The notes beneath the pieces were generated by a model. That model was not told where the DNA came from and did no database searches. It saw only the letters and a list, made by a program, of their open reading frames with translations. 64,000 bases of DNA from Blautia sp900556555 (lineage in GTDB: Bacteria > Bacillota > Clostridia > Lachnospirales > Lachnospiraceae). This document shows, in pieces, positions 1-8,217 of the stretch (the first letter of the stretch is position 1; every line of letters begins with the position of its first letter). The position numbers were made by a program, and so were the translations under genes. The stretch lies in the NCBI GenBank assembly GCA_964250615.1, contig CAXUGM010000018.1; one strand, given 5' to 3'.

Positions 1-444
1 GATTCGCAAAGCTTAAATATCGGTGGCTGCAAAGCAGCCGCCTAAAAATGTCAAGGTACTCGCTATTTTGCGTTTACTGTTCTCTAGCATACTTAAGCAT
101 ACTTAATAAAAAACAAAAAGGCTGAAGCCCATGATGCGACTTCAACCCTTTAATTTCTCTCGACAAAAGAAAACATATAACCCTTGCATTTATATTTAAT
201 TATTCTGAACGATATTCACTCCAAATTACCATTTTTGCGTAACAAATTCAATTTCGTAACAATATCATTCTTTCATTTTCAGTTTCGTTTAGTTTCATCC
301 AATCCATACATCTCGTACTTCAAATCGCAGAACAACACTATATATTCTTCTTTAGCACTGCTACATTATAGCACTTCAGAAAAGCTATGGGAAGCACCAG
401 AGCAAACAATTGTTTATAAAATTCTTTTTTTCACTCATATCTTG
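1..444. other. Gene-free left edge with hairpins and a 10-bp tandem repeat
   Basis: I see no convincing gene here. Visible structures are a hairpin at 22-42 (GGTGGCTGC, AAA loop, GCAGCCGCC), two exact head-to-tail copies of AGCATACTTA at 86-105, and a terminator-like hairpin at 108-150 reading on the minus strand. The stretch 150-444 is AT-rich; a short minus-strand frame there (about 30 codons, roughly 300-375) has no start with a ribosome binding site, so I do not call it. Confidence 0.5.
108..150 (-). terminator. Rho-independent terminator, minus strand
   Basis: On the minus strand GGTTGAAG (ending near 140-148) pairs with CTTCAGCC (120-127), followed by a U-rich run (complement of 108-119). 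It lies about 300 bases beyond the stop of the O-acetyltransferase gene and probably ends that transcript. Confidence 0.6.
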
Positions 445-1071
445 TCAGTCCATTTCCTGGATCTTTGCCCATGCTTCCTCATCAAATTCCCGGTCTTTAT
501 AGTAAAACTTTTTATCCGCGTCCGTGATCTCACGAATGACACGGCAGGGATTTCCTGCGGCGATCATATTGTCAGGAATATCTTTGGTCACTACGCTGCC
601 TGCACCGATCACAACATTATTTCCAATGTGTACACCAGGTGTCACGACTACATTCCCGCCCAGCCACACATTGTCTCCAATGGTGATTGAAATGCCGTAT
701 TCATACATGGAGTTTCTGGAAACGGGATGCAAAGGATGACCGGCTGTGTAAAGTGATACGTTTGGACCAAATAATACGTTTTTTCCGATTTTTACAGGAG
801 CAACATCCAGAATGGTACAATGATAATTGGCAAAGAAGTTATCTCCTACTTCAATGTGGGTTCCATAATCGCAGTAAAAAGGCGGAACGATCATCACATT
901 TTTCTGAGAGCCACGGATGATCTGTTTTAAGATTTCACTAAGCGTATCGAAATCAGAAGGATCTGTGGTGTTAAATTTTCCAAGAAGTTTTCTGGTGACC
1001 TTTTGTTCTTCAAATATAGATGCATCTGATATGTAAGGGAGTTCTCTGTCCCTGCGTGTAATATTATCCAT
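445..1071 (-). CDS. Sugar O-acetyltransferase (maltose/galactoside acetyltransferase family)
   Basis: A 208-residue left-handed beta-helix acetyltransferase of the LacA/Maa type, which transfers acetyl from acetyl-CoA to a sugar hydroxyl in the cytoplasm. The N-terminal half has the maltose-acetyltransferase cap helices, then comes the hexapeptide-repeat region with the family signature around NPCRVIRE and the GIGAGSVVT-like run near the end, and the catalytic histidine region AGHPLHP. The start at 1071 follows a GAAAGGA site; an upstream in-frame extension to 1296 has no such site and overlaps the divergent xdhC-like gene, so I reject it. The true sugar substrate is unknown; members of this family are often detoxifying enzymes. 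Confidence 0.9.
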   Translation of the reverse strand: MDNITRRDRELPYISDASIFEEQKVTRKLLGKFNTTDPSDFDTLSEILKQIIRGSQKNVMIVPPFYCDYGTHIEVGDNFFANYHCTILDVAPVKIGKNVLFGPNVSLYTAGHPLHPVSRNSMYEYGISITIGDNVWLGGNVVVTPGVHIGNNVVIGAGSVVTKDIPDNMIAAGNPCRVIREITDADKKFYYKDREFDEEAWAKIQEMD

Positions 1072-1177
1072 GTTTCTTATCCTTTCATATTTACATTTTT
1101 GGTGCTTTTTATATAATGATAATATGTTATTTGAATAATTGCAATGGATGATTGAATGGATAAAGGAGTAAACGGAA

Positions 1178-2209
1178 ATGAAAAGTATGAAAGAATTATT
1201 TGAGACAGCAAAATCCTGCATGGACAGGAAACAAGATTTTGTATTTGTCACTACGATTTCCAGCTCCGGCTCATCTCCCAGGGGAGCCGGTTCCAAAATG
1301 CTGGTAATGGCAGACGGAACTTCCTATGGGACCATCGGAGGCGGAAATGTGGAATATGTGTCGGTGCAGCATGCCAGAGAAGTGCTGGTATCCAAAACTT
1401 CCCATACCAGAGGATTTCAGCTTAATACCGACCAGGTTGCTGATCTGGGTATGATATGCGGAGGAAATGTGGTGGTATTTTTTCAGTATATTTCCTGGGA
1501 AAATAAAGAATTCTATGAGTTGTGTGCCAGAATTCTCTCAGACTGGGAGAAAAATGAAAACAGTTGGCTGATGCTTGATATTACAGATGAAACTGCATGG
1601 GCGGCGGGGTATTATCAGGAAAAGGAAGGACTTCTTGGACTGGATATTTCCAATCCGGATCCTCTGCTGCTGACCAAGGCAGTGCAGGTATCCATAGACG
1701 GACATGTGTATTACAGTGAGCCTTTGGTGCAAAAGGGGCGGGTTTATATCTTTGGAGGCGGTCATGTTGCTCAGGCTCTGGTTCCTGTATTGAGCCGTCT
1801 TGATTTCCGGTGTGTGGTATATGATGACCGGGAAATGTTTTGCAATTTTCAGGTGTTTCCAGATGCAGAGCAATGTATTTTGGGAGATTTTACCAGGATT
1901 TCTGAGTATCTGTCTGTGGAACCACAGGATTATGTTTGTATCATGAGCCGCGGACATGAATATGATTATATGATTCAGAAGCAAATGTTACGGACACCTG
2001 CCCACTATATTGGGGTTATGGGAAGCCGCAGGAAAAAAGAAATCATACAAAAGAAACTTTTACAGGATGGATTTTCCGCAGAAGAAATCAGCCGAATCAT
2101 TACGCCCATTGGGCTGGATATTCAGGCTGAAACTCCTGCAGAAATTTCCATCAGTATTGCAGGCCAGTTGATTCAGGAGCGCTCAAGGTTCAGTGACCAT
2201 ATGAAATAA
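1178..2209 (+). CDS. XdhC/CoxI family protein (molybdenum hydroxylase maturation factor)
   Basis: The 343-residue protein has the two-domain XdhC layout: an N-terminal XdhC_CoxI domain with SPRGAGSK (33-40), GTIGGGNVE (51-59) and a conserved CGG (94-96), then a C-terminal Rossmann domain opening with GGGHVAQ (193-199) and closing with GVMGSRRK. Family members bind molybdenum cofactor and help sulfurate and insert it into xanthine-dehydrogenase-like enzymes. No molybdenum hydroxylase or cofactor biosynthesis gene is in the window, so its client must be elsewhere. AAAGGAG lies 10 bases before the ATG. Its last 27 bases overlap the convergent M20 amidohydrolase gene. Confidence 0.85.
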   Translation: MKSMKELFETAKSCMDRKQDFVFVTTISSSGSSPRGAGSKMLVMADGTSYGTIGGGNVEYVSVQHAREVLVSKTSHTRGFQLNTDQVADLGMICGGNVVVFFQYISWENKEFYELCARILSDWEKNENSWLMLDITDETAWAAGYYQEKEGLLGLDISNPDPLLLTKAVQVSIDGHVYYSEPLVQKGRVYIFGGGHVAQALVPVLSRLDFRCVVYDDREMFCNFQVFPDAEQCILGDFTRISEYLSVEPQDYVCIMSRGHEYDYMIQKQMLRTPAHYIGVMGSRRKKEIIQKKLLQDGFSAEEISRIITPIGLDIQAETPAEISISIAGQLIQERSRFSDHMK

Positions 2210-3325
2210 GAATTCTAATGCGTCTATCAGTACAGACTCATCCAGGTCAAAGGCAGGATTATGTACGGGATAGTTGGGCTGATCTGGTTTCTTAGCCAGA
2301 AAAACTGCCCGCATTCCCGGAACCTGCTCCATATAAAAGGCAGCATTATCACCCACCAGAAAAGGTTCTTCTCCGAGAGAAAAATGGGCTCCCATGAGTT
2401 TTTGCCCAATCGCTGTACCACGTTTTACAAGGTCAGCATCATTGATGAACGGTGGAATCATCCTTCCTGGTTCCAGAGTAATCTCTGCTCCGGTCTCCTC
2501 TTCTATTTTCTGCATAACTGCTTCTAATTCTTTCCAGACAAACTGAAAATCCTCCATAGTAAAGGCACGCAATGAGCCATATAATTGGGCGGTATCTGCT
2601 ACAATATTTCCTGCGGTTCCGGCCTGCAGCGTTCCGAAGCCAAGAACAAAGGGATATTGGGTTTTTAGTGTCTGGTTCAGGTGATGAATTTCCACAGCAA
2701 GCCTGGAAGCTGCATAAAGGGCATCAATACCATCTTGAGGCTGGAACCAGTGGCTTGCCTTGCCTTTGACATGAAGTGTGATACCGCCTACGGCTGCTGT
2801 TGTGATGGCTTTTTGAATTTCCATATGCCGGGTTTCCTGATTTCCGAAATGAAAGATGAGCAGCCCGTCTACTTTCGGATTGTCCAGACCACCGTGGGAA
2901 ATCATGTGTTTTGCACCCTGTCCTGTTTCTTCTCCAGGTTCAAACAAGAAACGGACATTGCAGGTAAGGAGTTCCTTGTGTTCTGCCAGTATTTTTGCCA
3001 GACATAGATTCACGGCTGTAATGGCATCATGGCTGCAGGCATGCATCCGTCCCGGGATTTTTGAGGAGAAAGGCAGTCCGGTCGCTTCTTCAATAGGTAA
3101 ACCATCAATCTCACTTCTTATGGCAATGGTCTGATAGGAAGGATTTACCATGATGGTTCCTATGACACCAGTCTTTCCGGCTTTGTAACAGGAAATACCT
3201 AAGTTTGTTAAATAGTCATAAATAAACTGGGTAGTTCTGGTTTCTTCCATACTAAGTTCTGGATACTGATGCAGCCAGTGACGGAGAAACAATAATTCTT
3301 CTTCATATTCTTTACAAACAGACAT
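2183..3325 (-). CDS. M20 family amidohydrolase (N-acyl-amino-acid / peptide deacylase)
   Basis: This 380-residue protein has the M20D layout: a di-metal catalytic domain with RSEIDGLP, the metal-binding MHACSHD, FEPGEE (catalytic Glu pair) and a late HNPAF histidine, interrupted by the dimerisation domain. Such enzymes remove acyl groups from amino acids or cleave dipeptides in the cytosol. One oddity is HACSHD in place of the usual HACGHD; the metal ligands themselves are kept. AAAGGA precedes the ATG at 3325; an in-frame extension upstream would run into the nth gene. It sits 17 bases after nth and is probably co-transcribed. Exact substrate cannot be told. Confidence 0.88.
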   Translation of the reverse strand: MSVCKEYEEELLFLRHWLHQYPELSMEETRTTQFIYDYLTNLGISCYKAGKTGVIGTIMVNPSYQTIAIRSEIDGLPIEEATGLPFSSKIPGRMHACSHDAITAVNLCLAKILAEHKELLTCNVRFLFEPGEETGQGAKHMISHGGLDNPKVDGLLIFHFGNQETRHMEIQKAITTAAVGGITLHVKGKASHWFQPQDGIDALYAASRLAVEIHHLNQTLKTQYPFVLGFGTLQAGTAGNIVADTAQLYGSLRAFTMEDFQFVWKELEAVMQKIEEETGAEITLEPGRMIPPFINDADLVKRGTAIGQKLMGAHFSLGEEPFLVGDNAAFYMEQVPGMRAVFLAKKPDQPNYPVHNPAFDLDESVLIDALEFLFHMVTEP

Positions 3326-3342
3326 GGGATTTCCTTTCTGAA

Positions 3343-3978
3343 TCAGATGTTTTTGGCACAAATATCCTGCAGGCAGCATTTATCACAGTATGGTTTTGTT
3401 CTGGCGGTACAGATATCACGGCCGTGATATACCAGGCGGTGGCAGAAGTCACTGCCCTCTTCCGGCGGAATGATTTTCCACAATGCCATTTCGACTTTTT
3501 TCGGCTCTTTGATATTGTCTACTAATCCCATACGGTTCACCAGGCGGATACAGTGAGTATCTGTTACAATGGCAGGTTTTCCGAAAACATCTCCCATAAT
3601 GAGATTGGCACTTTTTCTTCCCACACCAGGAAGTTTCAAAAGAGCATTAAAATCGTCAGGAACTTTTCCTTCATATTCATCTCTTAAAATTTTCATGCAG
3701 GCACTGATATCTCGTGCCTTGCTTTTTCCAAGCCCGCAGGGGCGTACAATTTCTTCGATTTCTTCCGGTGTGGCTTCTGCAAGGGCATCCACATCCGGGT
3801 ATTTTGCATATAAATCTTCTACTACCACGTTTACCCGGGCATCCGTGCACTGGGCAGCCAGACGTACACTGACCAGCAGCTTCCAGGCCTGGTCATAATC
3901 CAAAGTACATCCTGCATCCGGGTATTCTTTTTTTAATCTTTCTATGATTTCTAAGGCTAATGCTTCTTTTGTTTCCAT
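3343..3978 (-). CDS. nth: Endonuclease III
   Basis: A base-excision-repair DNA glycosylase/AP lyase of 211 residues. It has the helix-hairpin-helix LPGVGRKS (116-123, catalytic Lys122), the catalytic Asp140 in VTDTH, and a C-terminal [4Fe-4S] loop with Cys190, 198, 201 and 207. The first cysteine gap is 7 residues rather than the 6 of E. coli Nth. GAGAGG lies just before the chosen ATG at 3978; a longer frame to 4065 lacks a site. First gene of a probable two-gene unit with the M20 hydrolase. Confidence 0.95.
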   Translation of the reverse strand: METKEALALEIIERLKKEYPDAGCTLDYDQAWKLLVSVRLAAQCTDARVNVVVEDLYAKYPDVDALAEATPEEIEEIVRPCGLGKSKARDISACMKILRDEYEGKVPDDFNALLKLPGVGRKSANLIMGDVFGKPAIVTDTHCIRLVNRMGLVDNIKEPKKVEMALWKIIPPEEGSDFCHRLVYHGRDICTARTKPYCDKCCLQDICAKNI

Positions 3979-4107
3979 GATGTCTGATCCTCTCTTTGTA
4001 TAAAGCTTTGTTTTTGTTATCATAACATACCGGCAGATAATCTTCCAGTTTCTTTTTTTGTTCATTTGAGGTACAATAAAGCAAGAAAAATACCAGGAGG
4101 GATTGAG

Positions 4108-4281
4108 ATGTTAGTTTGTGATTATATTGTAGAGAGAATTGAAGGCGATTACGCCATGTTAAAGAGAGTTGATGAGCCGGAAGAAGAATTAAAATGTGTG
4201 GCAAGAGCCCTGCTCCCAATGGAGATTATGGAGGGAAATACCTTGCATTATGAAATGATGACCTATACCATTGTTGGATAA
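4108..4281 (+). CDS. Small DUF3006-like protein
   Basis: A 57-residue protein with an AGGAGG at 4095-4100, eight bases before ATG 4108. The sequence pattern (short beta-rich opening with an ERIEGDYA element, then an acidic stretch, then LLP and a hydrophobic end) resembles DUF3006, small proteins of unknown function in Firmicutes often annotated beside hydrolases. It is followed by its own terminator and is divergent from nth. Function not known. Confidence 0.65.
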   Translation: MLVCDYIVERIEGDYAMLKRVDEPEEELKCVARALLPMEIMEGNTLHYEMMTYTIVG

Positions 4282-4304
4282 TGTCTGTGAAAGAACTTAG
4301 GAGT

Positions 4305-4349
4305 ACCGCTGGAGTCTGATAGGAATATACCAGGCTGCCAGCGGTTTTT
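4305..4349 (+). terminator. Rho-independent terminator after the small protein
   Basis: ACCGCTGG (4305-4312) pairs with CCAGCGGT (4338-4345) and runs into five T residues. It ends the single-gene unit at 4108-4281. Confidence 0.8.
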
Positions 4350-4435
4350 CGTGGAAAATGATGTGTTGTATTTGGAATAATTCCAATTATTTATAATATG
4401 ATCTGGATTGACATACATTTAACAATGAAATGAGG

Positions 4436-4547
4436 AGTTCAAAATAGTTTTGGTGAAATTGAACTTCCCAAGAAATACAAAAAATAGATTGAACTACAGA
4501 AACGGTTGTGATATACTTTCTCCAGATAAAGAAATAAAGGTTGAACT
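4436..4547 (+). promoter_or_regulatory. Promoter of the HTH-AlaA gene with four TTGAACT elements
   Basis: A promoter is visible as TTGAAC (4489-4494), a 17-base spacer and TATACT (4512-4517). The heptamer TTGAACT occurs at 4459-4465, 4489-4495 (covering the -35) and 4541-4547, and inverted at 4436-4442. The gene downstream begins with an Xre-type HTH domain, so these are candidate autoregulatory operators (inference). Confidence 0.6.
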
Positions 4548-4561
4548 TCAGGAGGAATTAT

Positions 4562-6040
4562 ATGGCAAAGGAAGTATTTGCTGACCGGCTGAAACAGGCT
4601 ATGGAGAAGCAGGAACTAAAGCAGGTAGATATCATCCGTATTGCCCAGGAACAGGGTGTGAAACTTGGAAAAAGCCATATCAGTCAATATGTGAGCGGAA
4701 AGACAGTCCCAAGGGCGGACATTCTCCATTTTCTTGCTCAGGCGTTACAGGTGGAAGAATCCTGGCTTTTAGGGGAAGACTCCCATCCAGTTAAAACAAA
4801 AAATGAAAATCCAGGAGGAAAAGGAATGCGTACTTTTAAAAAATCTTCAAAATTAGATAACGTTTTATATGATGTAAGAGGTCCCGTTGTGGATGAGGCG
4901 GAGCGTATGACTGCAGCAGGTACTCAGGTATTAAAATTAAATATTGGAAATCCTGCACCTTTTGGATTCCGCACACCGGATGAGGTGATTTACGATATGC
5001 GGCAGCAGCTTACGGAATGTCAGGGCTACTCTCCTGCTAAAGGCCTGTTTTCTGCCAGAAAGGCAATCATGCAGTATGCTCAGCTTCGGAAGATTCCAAA
5101 TGTCTCCATTGAAGATATTTACACCGGAAATGGAGTCAGTGAGCTCATCAATCTGTGTATGTCTGCTCTTCTGGATGATGGAGATGAAATTCTTATCCCT
5201 TCACCGGATTATCCTCTCTGGACAGCTTGTGCAACATTAGCAGGGGGAAAAGCAGTTCATTATATCTGCGACGAGCAGGCGGAATGGTATCCGGATATGG
5301 ACGATATCAGGAAAAAAATCAATGACCGCACAAAGGCGATTGTAATCATTAACCCCAACAATCCAACAGGTGCGTTATATCCTAAAGAGGTTTTGCAGCA
5401 GATTGTAGACATTGCAAGAGAACACCAGTTGATTATTTTTTCCGATGAGATTTATGACCGTCTGGTCATGGATGGGGAAGAACATGTCTCTATCGCTTCT
5501 CTGGCTCCGGATGTATTCTGTGTGACCTTCAGCGGTCTGTCGAAATCTCATATGATCGCCGGTTTCCGTATTGGCTGGATGATCTTAAGCGGAAATAAAC
5601 GGATTGCCCAGGATTATATTGAGGGTCTGAAGATGCTTTCCAACATGCGTCTTTGCTCTAATGTACCGGCACAGTCCATTGTGCAGACGGCTCTTGGCGG
5701 ATATCAGAGCGTCAATAATTACATTGTACCTGGCGGACGTATTTATGAACAGCGGGAATACATTTATAATGCCCTGAAAGATATGCCGGGGGTCAGTGTG
5801 GTGAAACCAAAAGCAGCTTTTTATATTTTCCCGAAGCTGGATGTGAAAAAGTTCAATTTAATGGATGATGAAAAGTTTGCATTGGATCTGCTTCGTGATA
5901 AGAAGATTCTGGTGGTACATGGAGGTGGTTTCAACTGGAAGGAACCGGATCATTTCCGTATCGTGTATCTGCCTAGAATTGAAGTGTTAAAAGAATCTAT
6001 GGAAAAACTGGGAGATTTCCTCAGTTATTATCATCAGTAA
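4562..6040 (+). CDS. alaA: AlaA-type glutamate-pyruvate aminotransferase with N-terminal Xre HTH domain
   Basis: The 492-residue protein is a fusion. Residues 1-75 form an Xre/Cro-type helix-turn-helix domain; residues 89-492 match the whole of E. coli AlaA closely (KSSKLDN, RGPV, LKLNIGNPAPFGF, QGY, GNGVSEL, NPNNPTG at 264-270, SDEIYD with PLP-contacting Asp295, PLP lysine 328 in SGLSKSH). AlaA makes alanine from pyruvate and glutamate. The start at 4562 has AGGAGG at 4550-4555. A second AGGAGG at 4813-4818, 7 bases before in-frame ATG 4826 (Met89), sits exactly at the joint, so free 404-residue AlaA may also be made. Fusion of a DNA-binding domain at the N-terminus is the reverse of what is lacking in ordinary AlaA. 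Enzyme call is firm; regulatory role is inferred. Confidence 0.9.
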   Translation: MAKEVFADRLKQAMEKQELKQVDIIRIAQEQGVKLGKSHISQYVSGKTVPRADILHFLAQALQVEESWLLGEDSHPVKTKNENPGGKGMRTFKKSSKLDNVLYDVRGPVVDEAERMTAAGTQVLKLNIGNPAPFGFRTPDEVIYDMRQQLTECQGYSPAKGLFSARKAIMQYAQLRKIPNVSIEDIYTGNGVSELINLCMSALLDDGDEILIPSPDYPLWTACATLAGGKAVHYICDEQAEWYPDMDDIRKKINDRTKAIVIINPNNPTGALYPKEVLQQIVDIAREHQLIIFSDEIYDRLVMDGEEHVSIASLAPDVFCVTFSGLSKSHMIAGFRIGWMILSGNKRIAQDYIEGLKMLSNMRLCSNVPAQSIVQTALGGYQSVNNYIVPGGRIYEQREYIYNALKDMPGVSVVKPKAAFYIFPKLDVKKFNLMDDEKFALDLLRDKKILVVHGGGFNWKEPDHFRIVYLPRIEVLKESMEKLGDFLSYYHQ

Positions 6041-6042
6041 GA

Positions 6043-6165
6043 ATGGAACTTACAAGATCAACAAATGCCATGATTTCCGGGATTGCTGGAATCGCTCATA
6101 TTCTGATGGCGGTATCTTTGGTGTTGTATTTTCTGGCATTAAAGCCGTGTTTTGTGGAAAAATAG
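6043..6165 (+). CDS. Possible 40-residue membrane miniprotein
   Basis: An ATG two bases after the alaA stop opens a 40-codon frame with one hydrophobic span (about residues 10-33) and a short polar tail. There is no good ribosome binding site, so it could only be reached by coupling to alaA. It lies before the alaA terminator. No family recognised; may be chance. Confidence 0.25.
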   Translation: MELTRSTNAMISGIAGIAHILMAVSLVLYFLALKPCFVEK

Positions 6166-6179
6166 AAGAAGAATTTTTT

Positions 6180-6239
6180 GGAGCATTTCTTCATAACTGA
6201 TTGCACATAGTTATGGAGAGATGCTCCTTACTTTTTTTA
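6180..6239 (+). terminator. Rho-independent terminator after alaA
   Basis: GGAGCAT (6180-6186) pairs with ATGCTCC (6221-6227), with an inner CATAACT/AGTTATG stem, then TTACTTTTTTT. It reads on the plus strand and separates alaA from the convergent lar genes. Confidence 0.8.
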
Positions 6240-6257
6240 ATATTTATGAAATTCTCC

Positions 6258-7061
6258 TCAAACCGCATTCCCTAAAATTGCCCGTACACAATTGGCTGCC
6301 GGAAAATCTTTTTTTCCCATACCATATCCGATTTTTTCCATGACCATTTCCGGCATTTTTCCATAGGAGGTGGCGAAATATTTCAAGATAGCAGCACCTG
6401 TAGGGGTACACAGCTCTCCTTCTACGGTTCCGGCTTTGCAGGGGATTCCGGTCAGTAAGAGTGCGGTGGCAGGTGCAGGAACCGGGAGAATCCCATGGGC
6501 ACAGTGTACCTGTCCGAATCCTGTGCTTACTGGGGACACAACAATCTGTTCTGCTTTTAATTCATGTATCAGCATCACGCAGCCAGTAATATCTGCAATG
6601 GCATCTAAAGTACCTACTTCGTGGAAATGAATATCAGAAACTTCTTTTCCGTGGACTTTTGCTTCTGCCTGTGCAATGAGCATATAAATGTTTTTCACAT
6701 CTTCTTTGATGGCATCATTTACACGAAGCTGTTCCACAATTTCCATGATTTCTGCCATTCCCCTGTGAACATGGTGATGTCCATGGGAGACATGGCTATG
6801 GGAGTGGTGATGCCCGTGGTGTTCATGTGCGTGTTCCTGGGAATCGATACTGCGTTCTTCTTCTCCGTGAATCTGTACGGAAACATGGGTTCCGGTAATT
6901 CCGCATTTGACAGAAGGAAGTGCCTGAACGGCCACTTGCGGAATACCAATCGCATTTATTTTTTCTATAAATTTTTCAGGGTCTGGCAGCAGTTCTAAGA
7001 GTGCCCCCATGAGCATATCTCCTGCTGCCCCCATATGACATTCTAAATATAAGGTTTTCAT
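6258..7061 (-). CDS. larC: LarC N-terminal part (LarC1) only, nickel-pincer cofactor nickel insertion
   Basis: LarC inserts nickel into the pincer nucleotide cofactor of lactate racemase and related enzymes. This 267-residue protein covers the LarC1 region: the opening GAAGDM (11-16), a long histidine-rich loop (about 76-100) fit for metal binding, FHEVG, STGFG and the CTPTGAA region. It stops at a TGA where other LarC proteins continue into the LarC2 domain, and no LarC2 frame follows before 6180. In Lactobacillus plantarum LarC2 is reached by a ribosomal frameshift. It overlaps larB by an ATGA junction, so translation is coupled. Confidence 0.88.
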   Translation of the reverse strand: MKTLYLECHMGAAGDMLMGALLELLPDPEKFIEKINAIGIPQVAVQALPSVKCGITGTHVSVQIHGEEERSIDSQEHAHEHHGHHHSHSHVSHGHHHVHRGMAEIMEIVEQLRVNDAIKEDVKNIYMLIAQAEAKVHGKEVSDIHFHEVGTLDAIADITGCVMLIHELKAEQIVVSPVSTGFGQVHCAHGILPVPAPATALLLTGIPCKAGTVEGELCTPTGAAILKYFATSYGKMPEMVMEKIGYGMGKKDFPAANCVRAILGNAV

Positions 7062-7819
7062 TTCCGTTTTCCCTCCAGATGATTGATCATGCTTGCCAGA
7101 TAGCCTGCACCGAATCCATTGTCAATATTTACCACACTGATTCCGCTGGCACAGGAGTTCAGCATGGACAGCAATGCAGATAAGCCCCCGAAGTTTGCTC
7201 CATAACCTACGCTGGTGGGAACTGCGATTACAGGACAATCCGCCATGCCACCGATAACACTGGCAAGAGCACCCTCCATGCCTGCAATAGCGACAATGAC
7301 CCTAGCTGACATAATATCTTCCATATGGTTCATCAGACGGTGCATTCCGGCAACTCCCACATCATAGAGACGAATCACTTCATTTCCGTAGATTTCTGCG
7401 GTCCGTGCGGCTTCTTCTGCTACCGGCATGTCACTGGTTCCGCCTGTGGCAATCACGATTTTTCCCACTCCGTCAGGGATTGGCATATTGCCAATGATTC
7501 CTGTTCTGGAAAGGGCATCATAACGAAGTTCCAGGAATTGGGAGACATAGTCAGCGGCTTCCTGGCTCATGCGGGTGATGAGAATCGTTTTTTCCTTCTC
7601 TTCTACCATGGCCTGTGCGATTTTTAAGATTTGTTCTTTGGTTTTGCCGGCTCCGTAGATGACCTCAGACATTCCCTGGCGGATACCTCTGTGGGTATCC
7701 AGTTTGGCAAATCCCATATCTTTATAAGGTTCTGTTTTTATCTGAAGCATGGCCTCTTCCGGCTTGATATTGCCGCTGGCAACCTGCTCCAGCAGTGTCT
7801 GTAACTCTTTTTTATCCAT
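7058..7819 (-). CDS. larB: LarB, pyridinium-3,5-biscarboxylic acid mononucleotide synthase
   Basis: LarB carboxylates and hydrolyses nicotinic acid adenine dinucleotide in the first step of the nickel-pincer nucleotide pathway. The 253-residue protein shows the family core: DTHRGIRQG, GKTKEQ, ATGGTSDMPVAEEA, VGVAGMHR, AGMEGALASV and PTSVGYG near the C-terminus. The ATG at 7819 follows AGGGAA; an 8-residue upstream extension is less likely. larE (sulfur transfer) and a lactate racemase are not in the window. Confidence 0.93.
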   Translation of the reverse strand: MDKKELQTLLEQVASGNIKPEEAMLQIKTEPYKDMGFAKLDTHRGIRQGMSEVIYGAGKTKEQILKIAQAMVEEKEKTILITRMSQEAADYVSQFLELRYDALSRTGIIGNMPIPDGVGKIVIATGGTSDMPVAEEAARTAEIYGNEVIRLYDVGVAGMHRLMNHMEDIMSARVIVAIAGMEGALASVIGGMADCPVIAVPTSVGYGANFGGLSALLSMLNSCASGISVVNIDNGFGAGYLASMINHLEGKRK

Positions 7820-7849
7820 TTTGTTTTCCCTACTTTCAACCAATTACGA

Positions 7850-8217
7850 TTAAGTATAGCACGGCTTTGGCTGTGGGTCAAAAGAACTTTCCGCAATCGT
7901 TCTCATTTTTTGCTGGACTGTCACCGCAATGTCACTTACACTTGTTATAATGAGCCTGAAAAATTTCTCACAATCCATTTGGATGTCTCCGCAGGTAAGC
8001 AGGGAATGTCTGGAATCCTGGGGATTGGCAGTTCTTCTGAGCACTGCGTGAATACGGGCTTCCAGGACCGACAGATGGTAAGAAAGATAATGGGAACATC
8101 CCGTTGTTTTTTTGCCCATTGGCAAAAGCTATATCCGCTTCCGTCTGGCAGGTTCAGATCCAGAAGAATCAGATGCACAGCAGGGGAAAAGGCCTGTTTT
8201 GCTTCCTCAATGCAGGA
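7850..8217 (-). pseudogene. Remnant of an OmpR-type response regulator
   Basis: One minus-strand frame (about 8217-8080) reads as the middle of a receiver domain, with LILLDLNLPDGSGY (the phospho-acceptor Asp) and DVPIIFLT. The text then continues in a different frame with LEARIHAVLRR, which is the receiver's last helix and linker to the DNA-binding domain. The start, part of the receiver and the DNA-binding domain are missing, and the frame changes at least once. A dead gene. Confidence 0.7.

Noticed and set aside
445..1296. Longer acetyltransferase start at 1296
   Set aside because: It overlaps the divergent xdhC-like gene and lacks a ribosome site; GAAAGGA before 1071 gives a normal length.
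6621..6998. Open frame antisense to larC
   Set aside because: A shadow of the GC-rich, histidine-coding strand; no ribosome site and no family similarity.
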